Source: Microbacteriaceae bacterium VKM Ac-2854
Lineage (GTDB): Bacteria > Actinomycetota > Actinomycetes > Actinomycetales > Microbacteriaceae
DNA: 64,000 nt
Assembly: GCA_013205085.1 (NCBI GenBank)
Contig: JABMLH010000001.1
Span: forward strand, 186,001 to 250,000
Reading direction: 5' to 3'
The first letter of the stretch is position 1. Every line of letters begins with the position of its first letter. The translations under genes were made by a program, and so were the position numbers. Below are positions 27,483 to 36,168 of the stretch, in pieces. The notes beneath the pieces are model-generated. The model made no database searches and was not told where the DNA came from. It saw only the letters and a program-made list of their open reading frames with translations.

Positions 27483-28238
27483 ATGGCTAGCTACGACGTC
27501 CAGAACCGATCCGCGATCGTCACCGGAGCGGGGTCGGGCATCGGCCGCTCGGTCGCGCTGGAACTCGCCGCGAGCGGCGCCTCGGTGCTGGTGACCGACC
27601 TGAACGGCGATGCCGCCGCTGCCGTCACCGCCGAGATCACCGAGGCCGGCGGTGCCGCATCCGCCTTCGTCGGTGACGTCGCCGACACCGCCTGGATCGC
27701 GGAGAGCATCCAGAAGGCCAACGCGCTCGCGCCGCTGAAGATCGCCGTGAACAACGCCGGCATCGGTGGCGCGGCGGCGCCGATCGGCGAGTATCCGCTG
27801 GACAGCTGGCGCAAGGTGATCGAGGTCAACCTGAACGCGGTCTTCTACGGGCTCAACGCCCAACTGCCGGCGATCGCGGCCAACGGCGGCGGTGCGATCG
27901 TGAACATGGCCAGTGTGCTGGGCAGCGTCGGCATCCAGAACTCGTCGGCCTACGTCACCGCCAAGCACGGACTGCTCGGCCTCACCAAGAACGCGGCGCT
28001 GGAGTACGGCGCGCAGAAGGTGCGCGTCACCGCTGTCGGCCCCGGCTTCATCAAGACCCCGCTGATCGACGCGAACATGGGCGCGGATGTGCAGGCCGCG
28101 CTTGCCGCGAAGCACGCACTCGGCCGCCTCGGCACCCCGGAGGAGGTCGCCGCGCTCGTCGCGTTCCTCGCCAGCGACGCCGCCACCTTCATCACCGGCT
28201 CGTACCACCTCGTCGACGGCGGCTACGCCGCGCAGTGA
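27483..28238 (+). CDS. Short-chain dehydrogenase/reductase (SDR)
   Basis: This 251-residue classical SDR has the cofactor motif TGAGSGIG (residues 15-22), an Asp at the end of strand 2 (VTDLNGD) that favours NAD(H), NNAG, catalytic Ser in NMASVLGSVG and YVTAK (YxxxK). The C-terminal GSYHLVDGGY is the usual SDR end. The substrate is not evident; relatives include 3-oxoacyl-ACP reductases and sugar or cyclohexanol dehydrogenases. GGAGAGAAG precedes the ATG at 27483. Confidence 0.95.
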   Translation: MASYDVQNRSAIVTGAGSGIGRSVALELAASGASVLVTDLNGDAAAAVTAEITEAGGAASAFVGDVADTAWIAESIQKANALAPLKIAVNNAGIGGAAAPIGEYPLDSWRKVIEVNLNAVFYGLNAQLPAIAANGGGAIVNMASVLGSVGIQNSSAYVTAKHGLLGLTKNAALEYGAQKVRVTAVGPGFIKTPLIDANMGADVQAALAAKHALGRLGTPEEVAALVAFLASDAATFITGSYHLVDGGYAAQ

Positions 28239-28434
28239 TATCGGGCTGATCTCCTCGTTCCTCGTCGATCAGCGGCAGTCGGCCAGGAGGGGTGTTGCGA
28301 TGCGTAGAGCCGGTGACGTCGCGCTGCGAAGATCCGCGCGGTGTTCGTCCGCGATTCGGCGCGGATTTCCGTCGCGGCGCTCCCCGCGCGACGGTGGTTC
28401 GGGTGAATGGACGTCTGGCCACCTCATTCGTCCT

Positions 28435-28487
28435 CAGGGGGTTGTCACTCCGTCCCACGGATCGTGGGACGGAGTGGCAACCCCCTG
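28435..28487. terminator. Strong bidirectional hairpin (single copy, family E)
   Basis: A 25 bp stem (28435-28459 with 28463-28487) with a three-base loop and one mismatch that would be a G-U pair in RNA. It lies between the convergent SDR and NADPH:FMN reductase genes. No T-run follows. Confidence 0.75.
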
Positions 28488-28498
28488 ATGTGTCGCGA

Positions 28499-29044
28499 CT
28501 ACGCGGCGGCCGCGACCAGGCCTGTGACGACGGCGGTCAGCTGGGCCGCAACCTCTGCGTCGTCCTTCGGGTGCAGTTCGGCGAAGCGGATGCCGGCCTC
28601 GGCGATCGAAAGGATGGATTCGCCCTGCACCGCCGCGCCGGCGATGCCGAACGCCTTGCGGGTCTCGTCCTGGGCCCAGAGCCCGCCGAAGCGGCCGAAG
28701 GCGCCGCCGATCGCGGCCAGCGGCTTGCCGGTGATCGAGCTGGCGCCGTAGGGGCGCGAGGCCCAGTCGATCGCGTTCTTCAGTACGGCGGGGATGGTGC
28801 CGTTGTGCTCGGGCGTGGCCACCAGGACGGCGTCCGCAGCGGCGACGGCGGCGCGGAACGCGACGACGGACTCGGGCAGCGCGCCCTCGACGTCGATGTC
28901 TTCGTTGTAGAAGGGCAGCTCGGACAGGCCCTCGTAGATGACGACGGATGCGCCCTCGGGCGCGAGGTGCACGGCGGCCTCGGCGAGCTTGCGGTTGGTG
29001 GACTCGGCGCGCAGGCTGCCGACGAGGGCGAGGATCTCGGTCAT
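28499..29044 (-). CDS. NAD(P)H-dependent FMN reductase / quinone reductase
   Basis: This 181-residue NADPH_FMN_red family flavoprotein starts MTEILALVGSLRAESTNRKL, the FMN-phosphate loop. It has LVATPEHNGTIPAVLKNAID (residues about 100-120), the P-E-x-N-x-(S/T)-x-P..LKNAID motif, and KPLAAIGGAFGRFGG. It probably reduces quinones or chromate-like acceptors by two electrons. It is divergent from a TetR gene with a 16 bp perfect palindrome between them, so it is likely under that regulator. Confidence 0.93.
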   Translation of the reverse strand: MTEILALVGSLRAESTNRKLAEAAVHLAPEGASVVIYEGLSELPFYNEDIDVEGALPESVVAFRAAVAAADAVLVATPEHNGTIPAVLKNAIDWASRPYGASSITGKPLAAIGGAFGRFGGLWAQDETRKAFGIAGAAVQGESILSIAEAGIRFAELHPKDDAEVAAQLTAVVTGLVAAAA

Positions 29045-29097
29045 TGCTTCTCCTTGGGGTCAGGTGGGGCGGCGGGGAGTGCCCCGAGAGGAGTCAA

Positions 29098-29113
29098 CCG
29101 GACCGCGGTCCGG
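29098..29113. promoter_or_regulatory. Probable TetR operator
   Basis: CCGGACCGCGGTCCGG is a perfect 16 bp palindrome 28 bases before the TetR start and 54 bases from the divergent reductase start. It is placed to repress both. Confidence 0.65.
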
Positions 29114-29140
29114 ATATTCCCGACTGCTACTCTCCGTGAC

Positions 29141-29923
29141 ATGAGCCGGACGCCGCTGTCGCTCCTCCCCGTGACGGAGGCGGTGCGAGCCGACGCCGCG
29201 CGCAACCGCGAGCGCATCCTCGTCGCCGCCCGCGAGATGCTCGACGAGCACGGCGTCGAAGGCATCACGATGGACGCCCTCGCGCGCCGAGCCGGGGTCG
29301 GCAAGGGCACGGTGTTCCGTCGCTTCGGCTCGCGTGCGGGTCTGCTGCGCACCCTGGTCGACGACATCGAGGTCGACTTCCAGCACGCGTTTTTGAGCGG
29401 GCCGCCGCCGCTGGGTCCGGGTGCCGATCCCCTCGACCGCCTGATCGCGTACGGTCGGGAGCGGATCGCGCTGCTGCAGACCCAAGGTCCGCTGATCCGA
29501 GCGGCGGAGGGGCAGGCGTGGTCGGGCTACGACGTGCCGGCGCGCGGCGCCGCCCACCTGCACATCGTGGTACTGCTGCGCCAGGCCGGCGTGCCCGGTG
29601 ATCTGCAGGTGCTGGGATTCCACCTCCTCGCCGCCCTCGACGCCACCCTGGTCGCCTACGAGGTCGCGCAACGCGGCATCGACCCGCCCCGCCTCGCCGA
29701 CGGTTGGGAGTCGCACGTGCGCCTCCTCTGGGCGGGACCCCGCTCGCGCGGGGGGGCGCGGCGCACGGCGGCGCCCTCGCGCGCTGAAGGGGTCCCTCGC
29801 GGGGTTACAGCGACGTGGCCAGGGCGCGGGCCTCGGCGAGGGCGGCGGCGAGCTCGGCCTCGGCCTGCGGACGCTCCGGCGCCATCGCGGGGAGGAAGTC
29901 GGCCAGGGTGCGACTCGTGGTGA
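29141..29923 (+). CDS. TetR-family regulator with a readthrough Arg-rich C-terminus
   Basis: The first 205 residues are a normal TetR protein: NRERILVAAREMLDEHG, then VGKGTVFRRFGSRAGLLRTL for the helix-turn-helix, and a C-terminal domain with GFHLLAALDATLVAYEV, ending near WESHVRLLWAG. The frame stays open for about 55 more residues of Arg/Gly/Pro-rich sequence (to 29923). These are encoded by a hairpin (29731-29799) and by the antisense of the azoreductase gene. The extra tail is unlike any TetR protein, so the original stop was probably lost. Its likely targets are the divergent reductase and itself. Confidence 0.85.
   Translation: MSRTPLSLLPVTEAVRADAARNRERILVAAREMLDEHGVEGITMDALARRAGVGKGTVFRRFGSRAGLLRTLVDDIEVDFQHAFLSGPPPLGPGADPLDRLIAYGRERIALLQTQGPLIRAAEGQAWSGYDVPARGAAHLHIVVLLRQAGVPGDLQVLGFHLLAALDATLVAYEVAQRGIDPPRLADGWESHVRLLWAGPRSRGGARRTAAPSRAEGVPRGVTATWPGRGPRRGRRRARPRPADAPAPSRGGSRPGCDSW
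29731..29799. repeat. Hairpin overlapping the TetR 3' end (family K)
   Basis: GGGACCCCGCTCGCGCG (from 29734) pairs imperfectly with CGCGCGCTGAAGGGGTCCC (29778-29796), with GC-rich bulges. It would be the expected terminator between the convergent tetR and azoreductase genes but is read through as coding by tetR. Confidence 0.6.
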
Positions 29924-30431
29924 TCACGTGCACGTTCATCCCCAGTGAGTCGCCGAGCACCAGGCGCAGCGGCGGCACCACGTGGTCCCACCCCTCGGTG
30001 GGCGTGCCGGCGTCGTAGACCGCGCCGCGACTGGTCACGATCACGGCGGCGCGGCCCCTCATCGGCTGGGTGTCGGCGTCGAACGCAGCGGTGATGCCGG
30101 GCACGTGGATCAGGTCGATCCAGTTCTTCAGCACGGCGGGCATCGAGTAGTTGTACATCGGCGCGCCGATCAGCACGACGTCGGCGGCGAAGAGCTGCTC
30201 GAGCACCTCCTGCTGCACGGCGTCCAGCTCGGCGGGCACCGCCTCCGTACGCATCCCCACGGGCCAGTGCTGCGCCGGCGTGGCCAGGTGCGGCAGCGGA
30301 TGCCGGTGCAGGTCGCGCACGAGGACGTCGCCGCCGCCCTCCCGCCAGGCATCGGCGAACGCGGCCGTGATGGCACGCGAACGGGACGAGACGAGATCGG
30401 CGGAGGAATCCAGCTGCAGGAGTGTGGGCAC
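29805..30431 (-). CDS. azoR: FMN-dependent NADH:quinone/azo reductase (AzoR/AcpD family)
   Basis: This 208-residue flavodoxin-like enzyme starts TLLQLDSSADLVSSRSRAIT and has the family hallmark GAPMYNYSMPAVLKNWIDLI (about residues 90-109) plus VIVTSRGAVYDAG. It reduces quinones and azo compounds with NADH through FMN. The GTG at 30431 gives the canonical N-terminus, without an obvious ribosome binding site, so a leaderless or weakly translated message is possible. It converges on the tetR gene, whose extended frame overlaps its last 119 bases. Confidence 0.92.
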   Translation of the reverse strand: MPTLLQLDSSADLVSSRSRAITAAFADAWREGGGDVLVRDLHRHPLPHLATPAQHWPVGMRTEAVPAELDAVQQEVLEQLFAADVVLIGAPMYNYSMPAVLKNWIDLIHVPGITAAFDADTQPMRGRAAVIVTSRGAVYDAGTPTEGWDHVVPPLRLVLGDSLGMNVHVITTSRTLADFLPAMAPERPQAEAELAAALAEARALATSL

Positions 30432-30485
30432 ACCACAACGCTACCGATACGGTGAGCGAACAAGACCCGATAGCAGGAGGCCACC

Positions 30486-30889
30486 ATGCTCGACACCTTG
30501 ATCGCCTACGCCCAGAACGATGCCCCTCCGGCTTCAACGCCGCGAGCTCCGTCGGCAGCTTCTTCGGCGGTCTGCTCGGCTACGTGCTGGCCGTGGTCGC
30601 GTTGTGGCCGGTCTTCACGAAGGCCGGTCGTCCCGGCTGGGGCGCCATCATCCCGATCTACAACACCTACCTGCTGACCAAGATCGCCGGGTACCACGGT
30701 GCGACGATGCTGCTGCTGTTCATCCCGTTCGTCAACATCATCTGGGGCATCTTCCTGGCGCTCGGCGTCGGCCGTGCGTTCGGCAAAGGTGGTCTCTTCA
30801 GCATCGTGGGTCTCTGGCTGTTCGCCCTGATCGGCTACCTCATCGTCGGCTACGGCTCCGCGCGCTACCAGGGCGACGGCGGCCGCTGA
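30486..30889 (+). pseudogene. Small multi-helix membrane protein (DUF5684-like) with a one-base frameshift
   Basis: AGGAGG precedes ATG 30486, which reads MLDTLIAYAQNDAP and then leaves frame. From about 30528 a second frame encodes SGFNAASSVGSFFGGLLGYV and three or four hydrophobic helices with GWGAIIPIYNTYLLTKIAG, the signature of small DUF5684-like membrane proteins. The two parts join perfectly if the CCCC run at 30523-30526 had one more C. This is either a real inactivating deletion or a homopolymer error in the assembly. Restored length would be about 134 residues. Confidence 0.8.
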
Positions 30890-30907
30890 CGCCACGCCCT
30901 TCCCCTG

Positions 30908-30951
30908 GCGAAAAGTTGCAGGCCAACGCGAGTTGACCTGCAACTTTTCGG
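30908..30951. repeat. Family B palindromic repeat, copy 1
   Basis: Left arm GCGAAAAGTTGCAGGCCAAC (30908-30927) pairs 18 of 20 with 30932-30951 around a four-base loop. The core GCGAAAAGTTGCAG recurs at 37737, 54588 and 63535. It lies between convergent genes. Confidence 0.9.
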
Positions 30952-30966
30952 CAAGGGGGGGGAGGG

Positions 30967-32100
30967 TCAGACGGTCTCGGGGCGCTTCTGACGCGCGGGC
31001 TCGGCGGGAGCGTCGGGTCCGTTCCAGACGGAGACGATGCCCCAGGCCACCGCGGCGATCGGCACCGAGAGCACCGCGCCGATGATGCCGGCCAGGATCG
31101 TGCCGGCGGTGAGCGCGACGAGCACGACCAAGGCGTGCAGGTTCAGCGAGCGGGCCATCACGACCGGCTGCAGGAAGTTTCCCTCGAGCTGGTTCACCAG
31201 GATCACAACGGCCACCACGATCAGCGCCTGGACGGGGCCGACGGCGACGAGCGCGACGAGGGCGGCGAGGATGCCCGCCGCGGTCGCCCCGACCAGCGGG
31301 ATGAACGCGGTGACGAACACCACGACCGCGAGCGGCAGCGCCAACGGCACCCCGATGATCCACAGCGCCACTCCGATGCCGATCGCGTCGACCGCAGCAA
31401 CGGTCGCGGTGCCGCGCACGTAACTACCGAGTACGTCCACCGTCTTGGCGCCGACGCGCTTCGCGCGGTCGTAGCGGCCGCCGGTGAAGGGGCGCAGCAG
31501 GAACTCCCAGATCTTGGGGCCGTCCTTCATGAAGAAGAACAACACCACGATCATCAGAACGAGCCCGGTGACGAAGTTGGTGGCGGCGGAGACGCCGGCC
31601 AGCGCGCCGGTGCCGAAGCTGGCGCTGGTGAGGAAGTCGGTCGCGGTGTCGACCACGTTCTGGATCTGCTCATCCGTGGGCGCGAACGGCAGGTGCGACA
31701 CGTAGTCCTGCAACTGCTTGAACCCATCGACCGCCTGATCGGCCAGTTCGCCCCACTGGTTGCGCACCGCGTTCACGATCAGCCAGATCACGCCGCCGAG
31801 CACCACGACGATGGCGGCGAGTGCGATCCAGGTGGCCCAGATCGACGCGATGCCCTTGCTGCGCATCCACCGCAGCAGGGGCGAGATCGCGGAGGCGAGG
31901 ATGAGCGCGATCAGCACCGGGATGATCACCAGGCTCAGCTGCGTCATGGCGAAGACGAGCACGGCGGCGATCGCGATGACGATCAGAACCTGCAGGCTGC
32001 GGGTGGCGAGTCGGCCGACGCCGTCACCCCACAGTCCCGGTCGCTTCTCGGGCGCCGGTTCGGCGGGTGTGGTCGGTTCGGTGCGGTCGAAGAGGCCCAT
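30967..32100 (-). CDS. AI-2E family transporter (PerM-like permease)
   Basis: This 377-residue membrane protein has about eight helices. A large soluble loop (NQWGELADQAVDGFKQLQDY to about residue 190) lies between the N-terminal and C-terminal bundles, as in the AI-2 exporter/PerM superfamily. FVTAFIPLVGATAAGILAAL and LEGNFLQPVVMARSLNLHAL near residues 285-345 are the conserved C-terminal motifs. Members export autoinducer-2 or act as Na+/H+ antiporters; the substrate here cannot be told. It is monocistronic. Confidence 0.93.
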   Translation of the reverse strand: MGLFDRTEPTTPAEPAPEKRPGLWGDGVGRLATRSLQVLIVIAIAAVLVFAMTQLSLVIIPVLIALILASAISPLLRWMRSKGIASIWATWIALAAIVVVLGGVIWLIVNAVRNQWGELADQAVDGFKQLQDYVSHLPFAPTDEQIQNVVDTATDFLTSASFGTGALAGVSAATNFVTGLVLMIVVLFFFMKDGPKIWEFLLRPFTGGRYDRAKRVGAKTVDVLGSYVRGTATVAAVDAIGIGVALWIIGVPLALPLAVVVFVTAFIPLVGATAAGILAALVALVAVGPVQALIVVAVVILVNQLEGNFLQPVVMARSLNLHALVVLVALTAGTILAGIIGAVLSVPIAAVAWGIVSVWNGPDAPAEPARQKRPETV

Positions 32101-32166
32101 GCCTCAACGGTAGGGGGTGCGCTCCGCGCGGCCGTCCATCCGGGGGCGGCTTGACACTCCGGGCTG

Positions 32167-32289
32167 TCGCGAAATTTCGCGAGATTCGCCGTTTCGGCGA
32201 CCTCTTGCGAGATGCGGTGTTACGGACGAGATGCCCTGCCGCGGCAGCGCACCTCGTCCGCAGAACCGAATCTCGCGAAATTTCGCGAG
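32167..32289. repeat. Family C palindromic repeat, copy 1
   Basis: Outer arms TCGCGAAATTTCGCGAGATT (from 32167) and its inverse (32268-32289) enclose an inner pair CGGACGAG/CTCGTCCG (32223 and 32253). Other copies are at 52005-52130 and 61091-61160. Here it separates two genes on the same strand. Confidence 0.85.
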
Positions 32290-32324
32290 ATTCGAGGGAG
32301 GGCGGGAGGGTGGGCGGGCGCGGG

Positions 32325-34112
32325 TTAGCGGCGTCCGCGGAGGGGGCTCTCCTCGTAGTCCCACTCGTCGAAGAAGGCGTCGGCCTTGCGGCGGGCGCGC
32401 TGGTCGAGCTCGAAGTTGGTGCGCTTGCCGGTGGCGAGGGCGAGTTCCTCCTCCTGCGCCGCCAGCTCGCGCTTGGTGGCGAGGCGTCCGGCGGCGATCT
32501 GCGCATCGAGCAGCGCCTCGTCGCGGTCGATGCCGTAGCGCTGACGCACCCGGGCCAACTGCGCCGCATCCTTCTCGCGGGCGGTGATGTCGTGCACCGA
32601 CTCCTTGTCGCCGAGGTTGCGCAGCAGCTTGATGATCACCGGCAGCAGCTCGATCGCGAAGAACAGCAGGAAGACCATGATGTGCGCCAGGCCTGCCGCG
32701 GGGTTGGAGTGGCTGAGCCGGTCCAGTGCGGTGAGCCGGTTGGCGATGCCGTCGGAGGCGCTCACCGCCGCGTCGGACTGCGCCTGGAAGTCGGTCTTGC
32801 GCTGCTCGATGGTGGCCAGCGACGCCTGCGCCGTCGCCAGGTCGGTCTGCGCCTGGGTCTTCGCCTGCGCGAGCTGCGACTCCAGCGCCGGCGTCGCGGT
32901 GGACAGCGCCGCCGCGGTCGCCGCCTGGGCCTGCTGGTACACCACCAGGGCCGCGTCCGCCGCCGCCTTGGCGATGTCGGTGATCGGGCCGGTGCCCACC
33001 ACGCCGGTGCCACCGGTGCCGTTGGACTCGGCGACCCAGGCGGCCTGCTTGGCGTTGTAGTCCGCGAGCGCGGCATCCTCTGCGGCCTTGGCGGCGGCGT
33101 AGCTCGGGTCCTGCATCGGGTCGACGGCGTCGCTCTGGTCGAGCGTGGTCTGAGCGGCGGCGATAGCGGCCCGCACGTCCGCCTCGGTGGAGAGGATCGG
33201 GTCGTTCGCGATCTCGGTCGCGTACGCGGTGCGCGCCTCCGCCTCCATCACCAGGATCTCGCTGGAGACCTCCGGCTCGAAGATCTGCAGGGTGACCGGG
33301 GTCGAGATCACCGCGCCCAGGATCGCGGCGAGCGCGAGGCGCGGGATCACGGCGAAGATGGTGCGCCAGGCGCCCTTGGTCTGCGTGAGCTGGATGGTCA
33401 GCGCGCGGTCGATCGCGAAGATGCCGGCGCCCCAGAAGATGCCGATCGGGATGAACCAGTACCAGGCGGCGTGGAAGACCATCCCGAGCGCGAAGGCCAT
33501 CGACAGCGCCGCGACGGTGGCGGTGAACATCAGGATGAGGGCCATCGCGGAGTAGGCCTGGCGGTCGCCGGGGGCGCTCGCGATCGCGTCACGCCGAGCG
33601 CCGCCCATCACGGCCAGAGTGTTCTCGTCGCGGATGAAGGTGAACCAGCGCCGGCGCGGCGTGGGCTCCGGGTCGGCGAAGGCAGCCCGGTCGCCGCGCG
33701 CCGGCTGGGAGGGAGCGGGTTCGGTGGTGACGGGGCCGAGGGGTTGCTCGGCGGCGGCGGGCTCGGTCGGCTCCGTCGCGGCGAGCTGTGCCACCGGTCC
33801 GGTCTCGAACAGCGACTCGATCGGCACCGTCTCGTTCTCGGAGGACGACTCGATCGGCTTCGTCGCACTGTCATCCCCGCGCGGCGTCCGCGGCGTGACC
33901 GGCTGCTGCAGCCAGGGTTCGAGCAACCGCTCGGTGCCGGCGTCGTCCGTCGGCACCTCGTCCGTCGGCAGCTCTGCCGTCGGCTCCGCCTCGGGCAGAT
34001 CCCCCGGCGCCGAGCGACGGATCTCGTCCGAGTGCGGGCGGGTGTCGCGGGCGGGGAGCCAGCTGCGCGGGTTGCGATCGCGCGGCGGGGTGGGCTCGAC
34101 GGAGTCGCTCAT
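32325..34112 (-). CDS. DUF4407 membrane protein
   Basis: This 595-residue protein has an N-terminal disordered region of about 165 residues rich in Pro, Glu and Thr, then FIRDENTLAVMGGARRDAIA and four membrane helices in two pairs (about 190-290 and 440-460). Between the pairs is a long coiled-coil or helical loop rich in Ala and Gln (ATPALESQLAQAKTQAQTDL). The C-terminal cytosolic tail is charged. This is the DUF4407 layout; the family function is unknown. The ATG at 34112 follows AAAGGA. Confidence 0.88.
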   Translation of the reverse strand: MSDSVEPTPPRDRNPRSWLPARDTRPHSDEIRRSAPGDLPEAEPTAELPTDEVPTDDAGTERLLEPWLQQPVTPRTPRGDDSATKPIESSSENETVPIESLFETGPVAQLAATEPTEPAAAEQPLGPVTTEPAPSQPARGDRAAFADPEPTPRRRWFTFIRDENTLAVMGGARRDAIASAPGDRQAYSAMALILMFTATVAALSMAFALGMVFHAAWYWFIPIGIFWGAGIFAIDRALTIQLTQTKGAWRTIFAVIPRLALAAILGAVISTPVTLQIFEPEVSSEILVMEAEARTAYATEIANDPILSTEADVRAAIAAAQTTLDQSDAVDPMQDPSYAAAKAAEDAALADYNAKQAAWVAESNGTGGTGVVGTGPITDIAKAAADAALVVYQQAQAATAAALSTATPALESQLAQAKTQAQTDLATAQASLATIEQRKTDFQAQSDAAVSASDGIANRLTALDRLSHSNPAAGLAHIMVFLLFFAIELLPVIIKLLRNLGDKESVHDITAREKDAAQLARVRQRYGIDRDEALLDAQIAAGRLATKRELAAQEEELALATGKRTNFELDQRARRKADAFFDEWDYEESPLRGRR

Positions 34113-34318
34113 TCGCGGTCCTTTCGGGGCGGTGTGGCCCGGATTCCGTGCCGTTCTGGGTGGATACGGGCGGATCGGGCGTGCGCCGGCGGGGGTGCGC
34201 GGACGCGGATGGGGGTTGTCGGAGCGGTCGCCCGAGAGCGACCGAAGCTCCGAGTATGCGTGGTCAGCAGGTGGGAAACCACACAGTTCCCCGGGAATCG
34301 CCCCAGGATCGCGGCGGG

Positions 34319-34546
34319 TCAGCGCGTTCCGGGCGCCCGCGACTGCGTGGCCGTGAACGACACGATGGCCGCGAGCGCGGCTTCCGCGGTGGCGTGATCG
34401 CCCAGGTCCTCGCGCTTCTCGCGGACGATGTGGTACGACTCGGCGTGATACTGCGACGGGCCCACCAGGGTGACGAATCCGCGCGCCGGCGCCATGGCCG
34501 TGTCCCTGGCCACCCAGCGGCCGGGCTCGTTCTCGATCAACATCAT
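34319..34546 (-). CDS. Small hypothetical protein
   Basis: This is a 75-residue protein (MMLIENEPGRWVARDTAMAP start, YHAESYHIVREKREDLGDHA in the middle). No family is recognised; it may be a small alpha/beta protein. Two adjacent ATGs (34546, 34543) are possible starts, with GGGAG upstream. A longer frame extends upstream but is Arg/Pro-rich and not credible. It lies upstream of the DUF4407 gene on the same strand. Confidence 0.6.
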   Translation of the reverse strand: MMLIENEPGRWVARDTAMAPARGFVTLVGPSQYHAESYHIVREKREDLGDHATAEAALAAIVSFTATQSRAPGTR

Positions 34547-34971
34547 GATGACGTGCTCCCGTGGTCGTTCGTCGGTCGGTGAGCAGGCCCGAGGCGGAAC
34601 GACGGGAGCGGCGAACATCCTGCCGTTCCGCTGCGGGAGACGACGGTGTCGAGCGCTCGCGATGAAAATACTCCCTCGCAGTGAACGACGCGTCGAATCC
34701 GGAGCGAAAGCACCCGGAACTGGGGACGGCGGGTGCGGAATCGGTTGAAGCACGACCCCCGTCCGGGTGTTTTCGACGCACCTCTTGTTCATCGGCCTCG
34801 GTTATCGGTAGCCTCTGATCGGTCGATGCGTACGCATAGGACGCGCGGATCCCCCCAACCGCGCCCCGCCGACCGCCGCCGCGGCAGCCGATCCGGAACC
34901 CGAACCTCCGGATCGATCCGCCCGGCACCGCACCGCACCCTGGGCGCGCTCGCGCGTCGCCTGCCGAGGGC
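34547..34971. other. 425-base intergenic region
   Basis: No gene is seen. It includes the promoter side of the small hypothetical gene, a less GC-rich patch (GCGATGAAAATACTCCCTCG), and at the right end the hairpin of the lipid kinase gene. The meaning of GGTTATCGGTAGCCTCTGATC near 34799 is unclear. Confidence 0.5.
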
Positions 34972-34986
34972 TCAGCCCTCGGCAGG
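34960..34986 (-). terminator. Terminator hairpin overlapping the lipid kinase stop
   Basis: CCTGCCGAGGGC (34960-34971) and GCCCTCGGCAGG (34975-34986) form a perfect 12 bp stem with loop TCA, which is the stop codon of the kinase gene. The right arm encodes its last four residues. Confidence 0.75.
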
Positions 34987-35970
34987 CACCCGCACCCGCA
35001 GACCGCCCGGCACCACCCAGGTCCTGAACGCGGAGGCCTCGCCGAAACTGTCGCCGTCGAGTTCGATCTCCTGCGGCTTGTCCAGACGCACCACGAGCTC
35101 GCGGCCCTTGACGTAGCGCAGCGCCTGCACCTCCTTGGTGAGCCCCATCAGCTTCTGGCCGACGACGCCGCTGCGGCGAAGGATGCCGTTCTCCCAGACC
35201 ACCTTGAAGATGATCTGCAACCAGCCGAAGAATCCCTCCGGGCGCAACAGCACGATGTCGAAGACGCCGTCGTCCACGGCCGCGTCGGGCAGCAGCAGGA
35301 TGTTGGCCGGTAGGGATCCGCAGTTGCCCACGATGATCGTGTGCGCGCGGATGTGCCGCTGGGGCGATCCGTCCAGCGAGAAGCGGAAGTGCAGCTGGTT
35401 CTTGTCGCGCAGCGACTTCGACAGGGCGTCGACGTAGGCGAGCCAGCCGGCGCGCTTCTTCAGGTCGTCGTTCGTGTTCGCGAGCATCTTCGCGTCGATG
35501 CCGAGACCGGCCATCACCACGTAGGCGTGTCGGCTGCGCTTCGCCCCGGGACGCGGCTCGATCTCGATCAGTCCGACGTCGATCGGTCGGTCGACTCCGG
35601 TGAAGGCGACCTTGACGGAGTTGGCGATGTCGGAGAGCGTGAGGTCGAGGTTGCGCGCGAGCAGGTTGCCGGTGCCGGAGGGCAGCAGGGCGAGGGCGGC
35701 GTCGGATTCGCGCATCGCCTCGGCCACGACCCGGACGGTGCCGTCGCCACCGGCCGCGATGATCACGCCCGCGCCGGCGGCGAGGGCCTCGCGCACCTGG
35801 CCGGCCCCCGGATCCTCGACCGTGGTCTCGTAGAACAGGGTCTCGGCCCAGCCGGCCTGCGCCTGCTCGGTCGCGATCGCCGCCTTGATCGCGTCGAGGT
35901 CGACCTTGACGGGGTTGTAGACGAGCGCAGCTCGTTGGCGGACGGTGGACGCGGCGCTCTCGTCGGTCAT
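34972..35970 (-). CDS. Diacylglycerol kinase-family lipid kinase
   Basis: This 332-residue DAGK_cat protein has YNPVKVDLDAIKAAI at the N-terminus, the nucleotide-binding GGDGTVRVVAEAM and PSGTGNLLARNLDL (residues about 84-120). The C-terminal beta domain has VGNCGSLPANILLLPDAAVDDG and LDGDSFGEAS. It phosphorylates diacylglycerol or a related lipid using ATP, probably in phospholipid turnover. The start at 35970 was chosen because homology begins there; an in-frame ATG about 96 bases further up is less likely. Confidence 0.93.
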   Translation of the reverse strand: MTDESAASTVRQRAALVYNPVKVDLDAIKAAIATEQAQAGWAETLFYETTVEDPGAGQVREALAAGAGVIIAAGGDGTVRVVAEAMRESDAALALLPSGTGNLLARNLDLTLSDIANSVKVAFTGVDRPIDVGLIEIEPRPGAKRSRHAYVVMAGLGIDAKMLANTNDDLKKRAGWLAYVDALSKSLRDKNQLHFRFSLDGSPQRHIRAHTIIVGNCGSLPANILLLPDAAVDDGVFDIVLLRPEGFFGWLQIIFKVVWENGILRRSGVVGQKLMGLTKEVQALRYVKGRELVVRLDKPQEIELDGDSFGEASAFRTWVVPGGLRVRVPAEG

Positions 35971-36168
35971 GCCTGGACCGTACCCCATGGGGGTCTGGTC
36001 GTGCGCCCCCTTGCCAGCCGACACGAAGCGGCCGACGACGCCCTCCTCGTCGCGACCGTCGGCCATTCGCCGTGGTTTTACGTCCGTGAAACCCGCGCGG
36101 GTCTAGCGTGATGCGAAACGGCACCGGCGACCCGAACGTCGCGCTCCCTCAGTGGAATGGAGTCAGAG

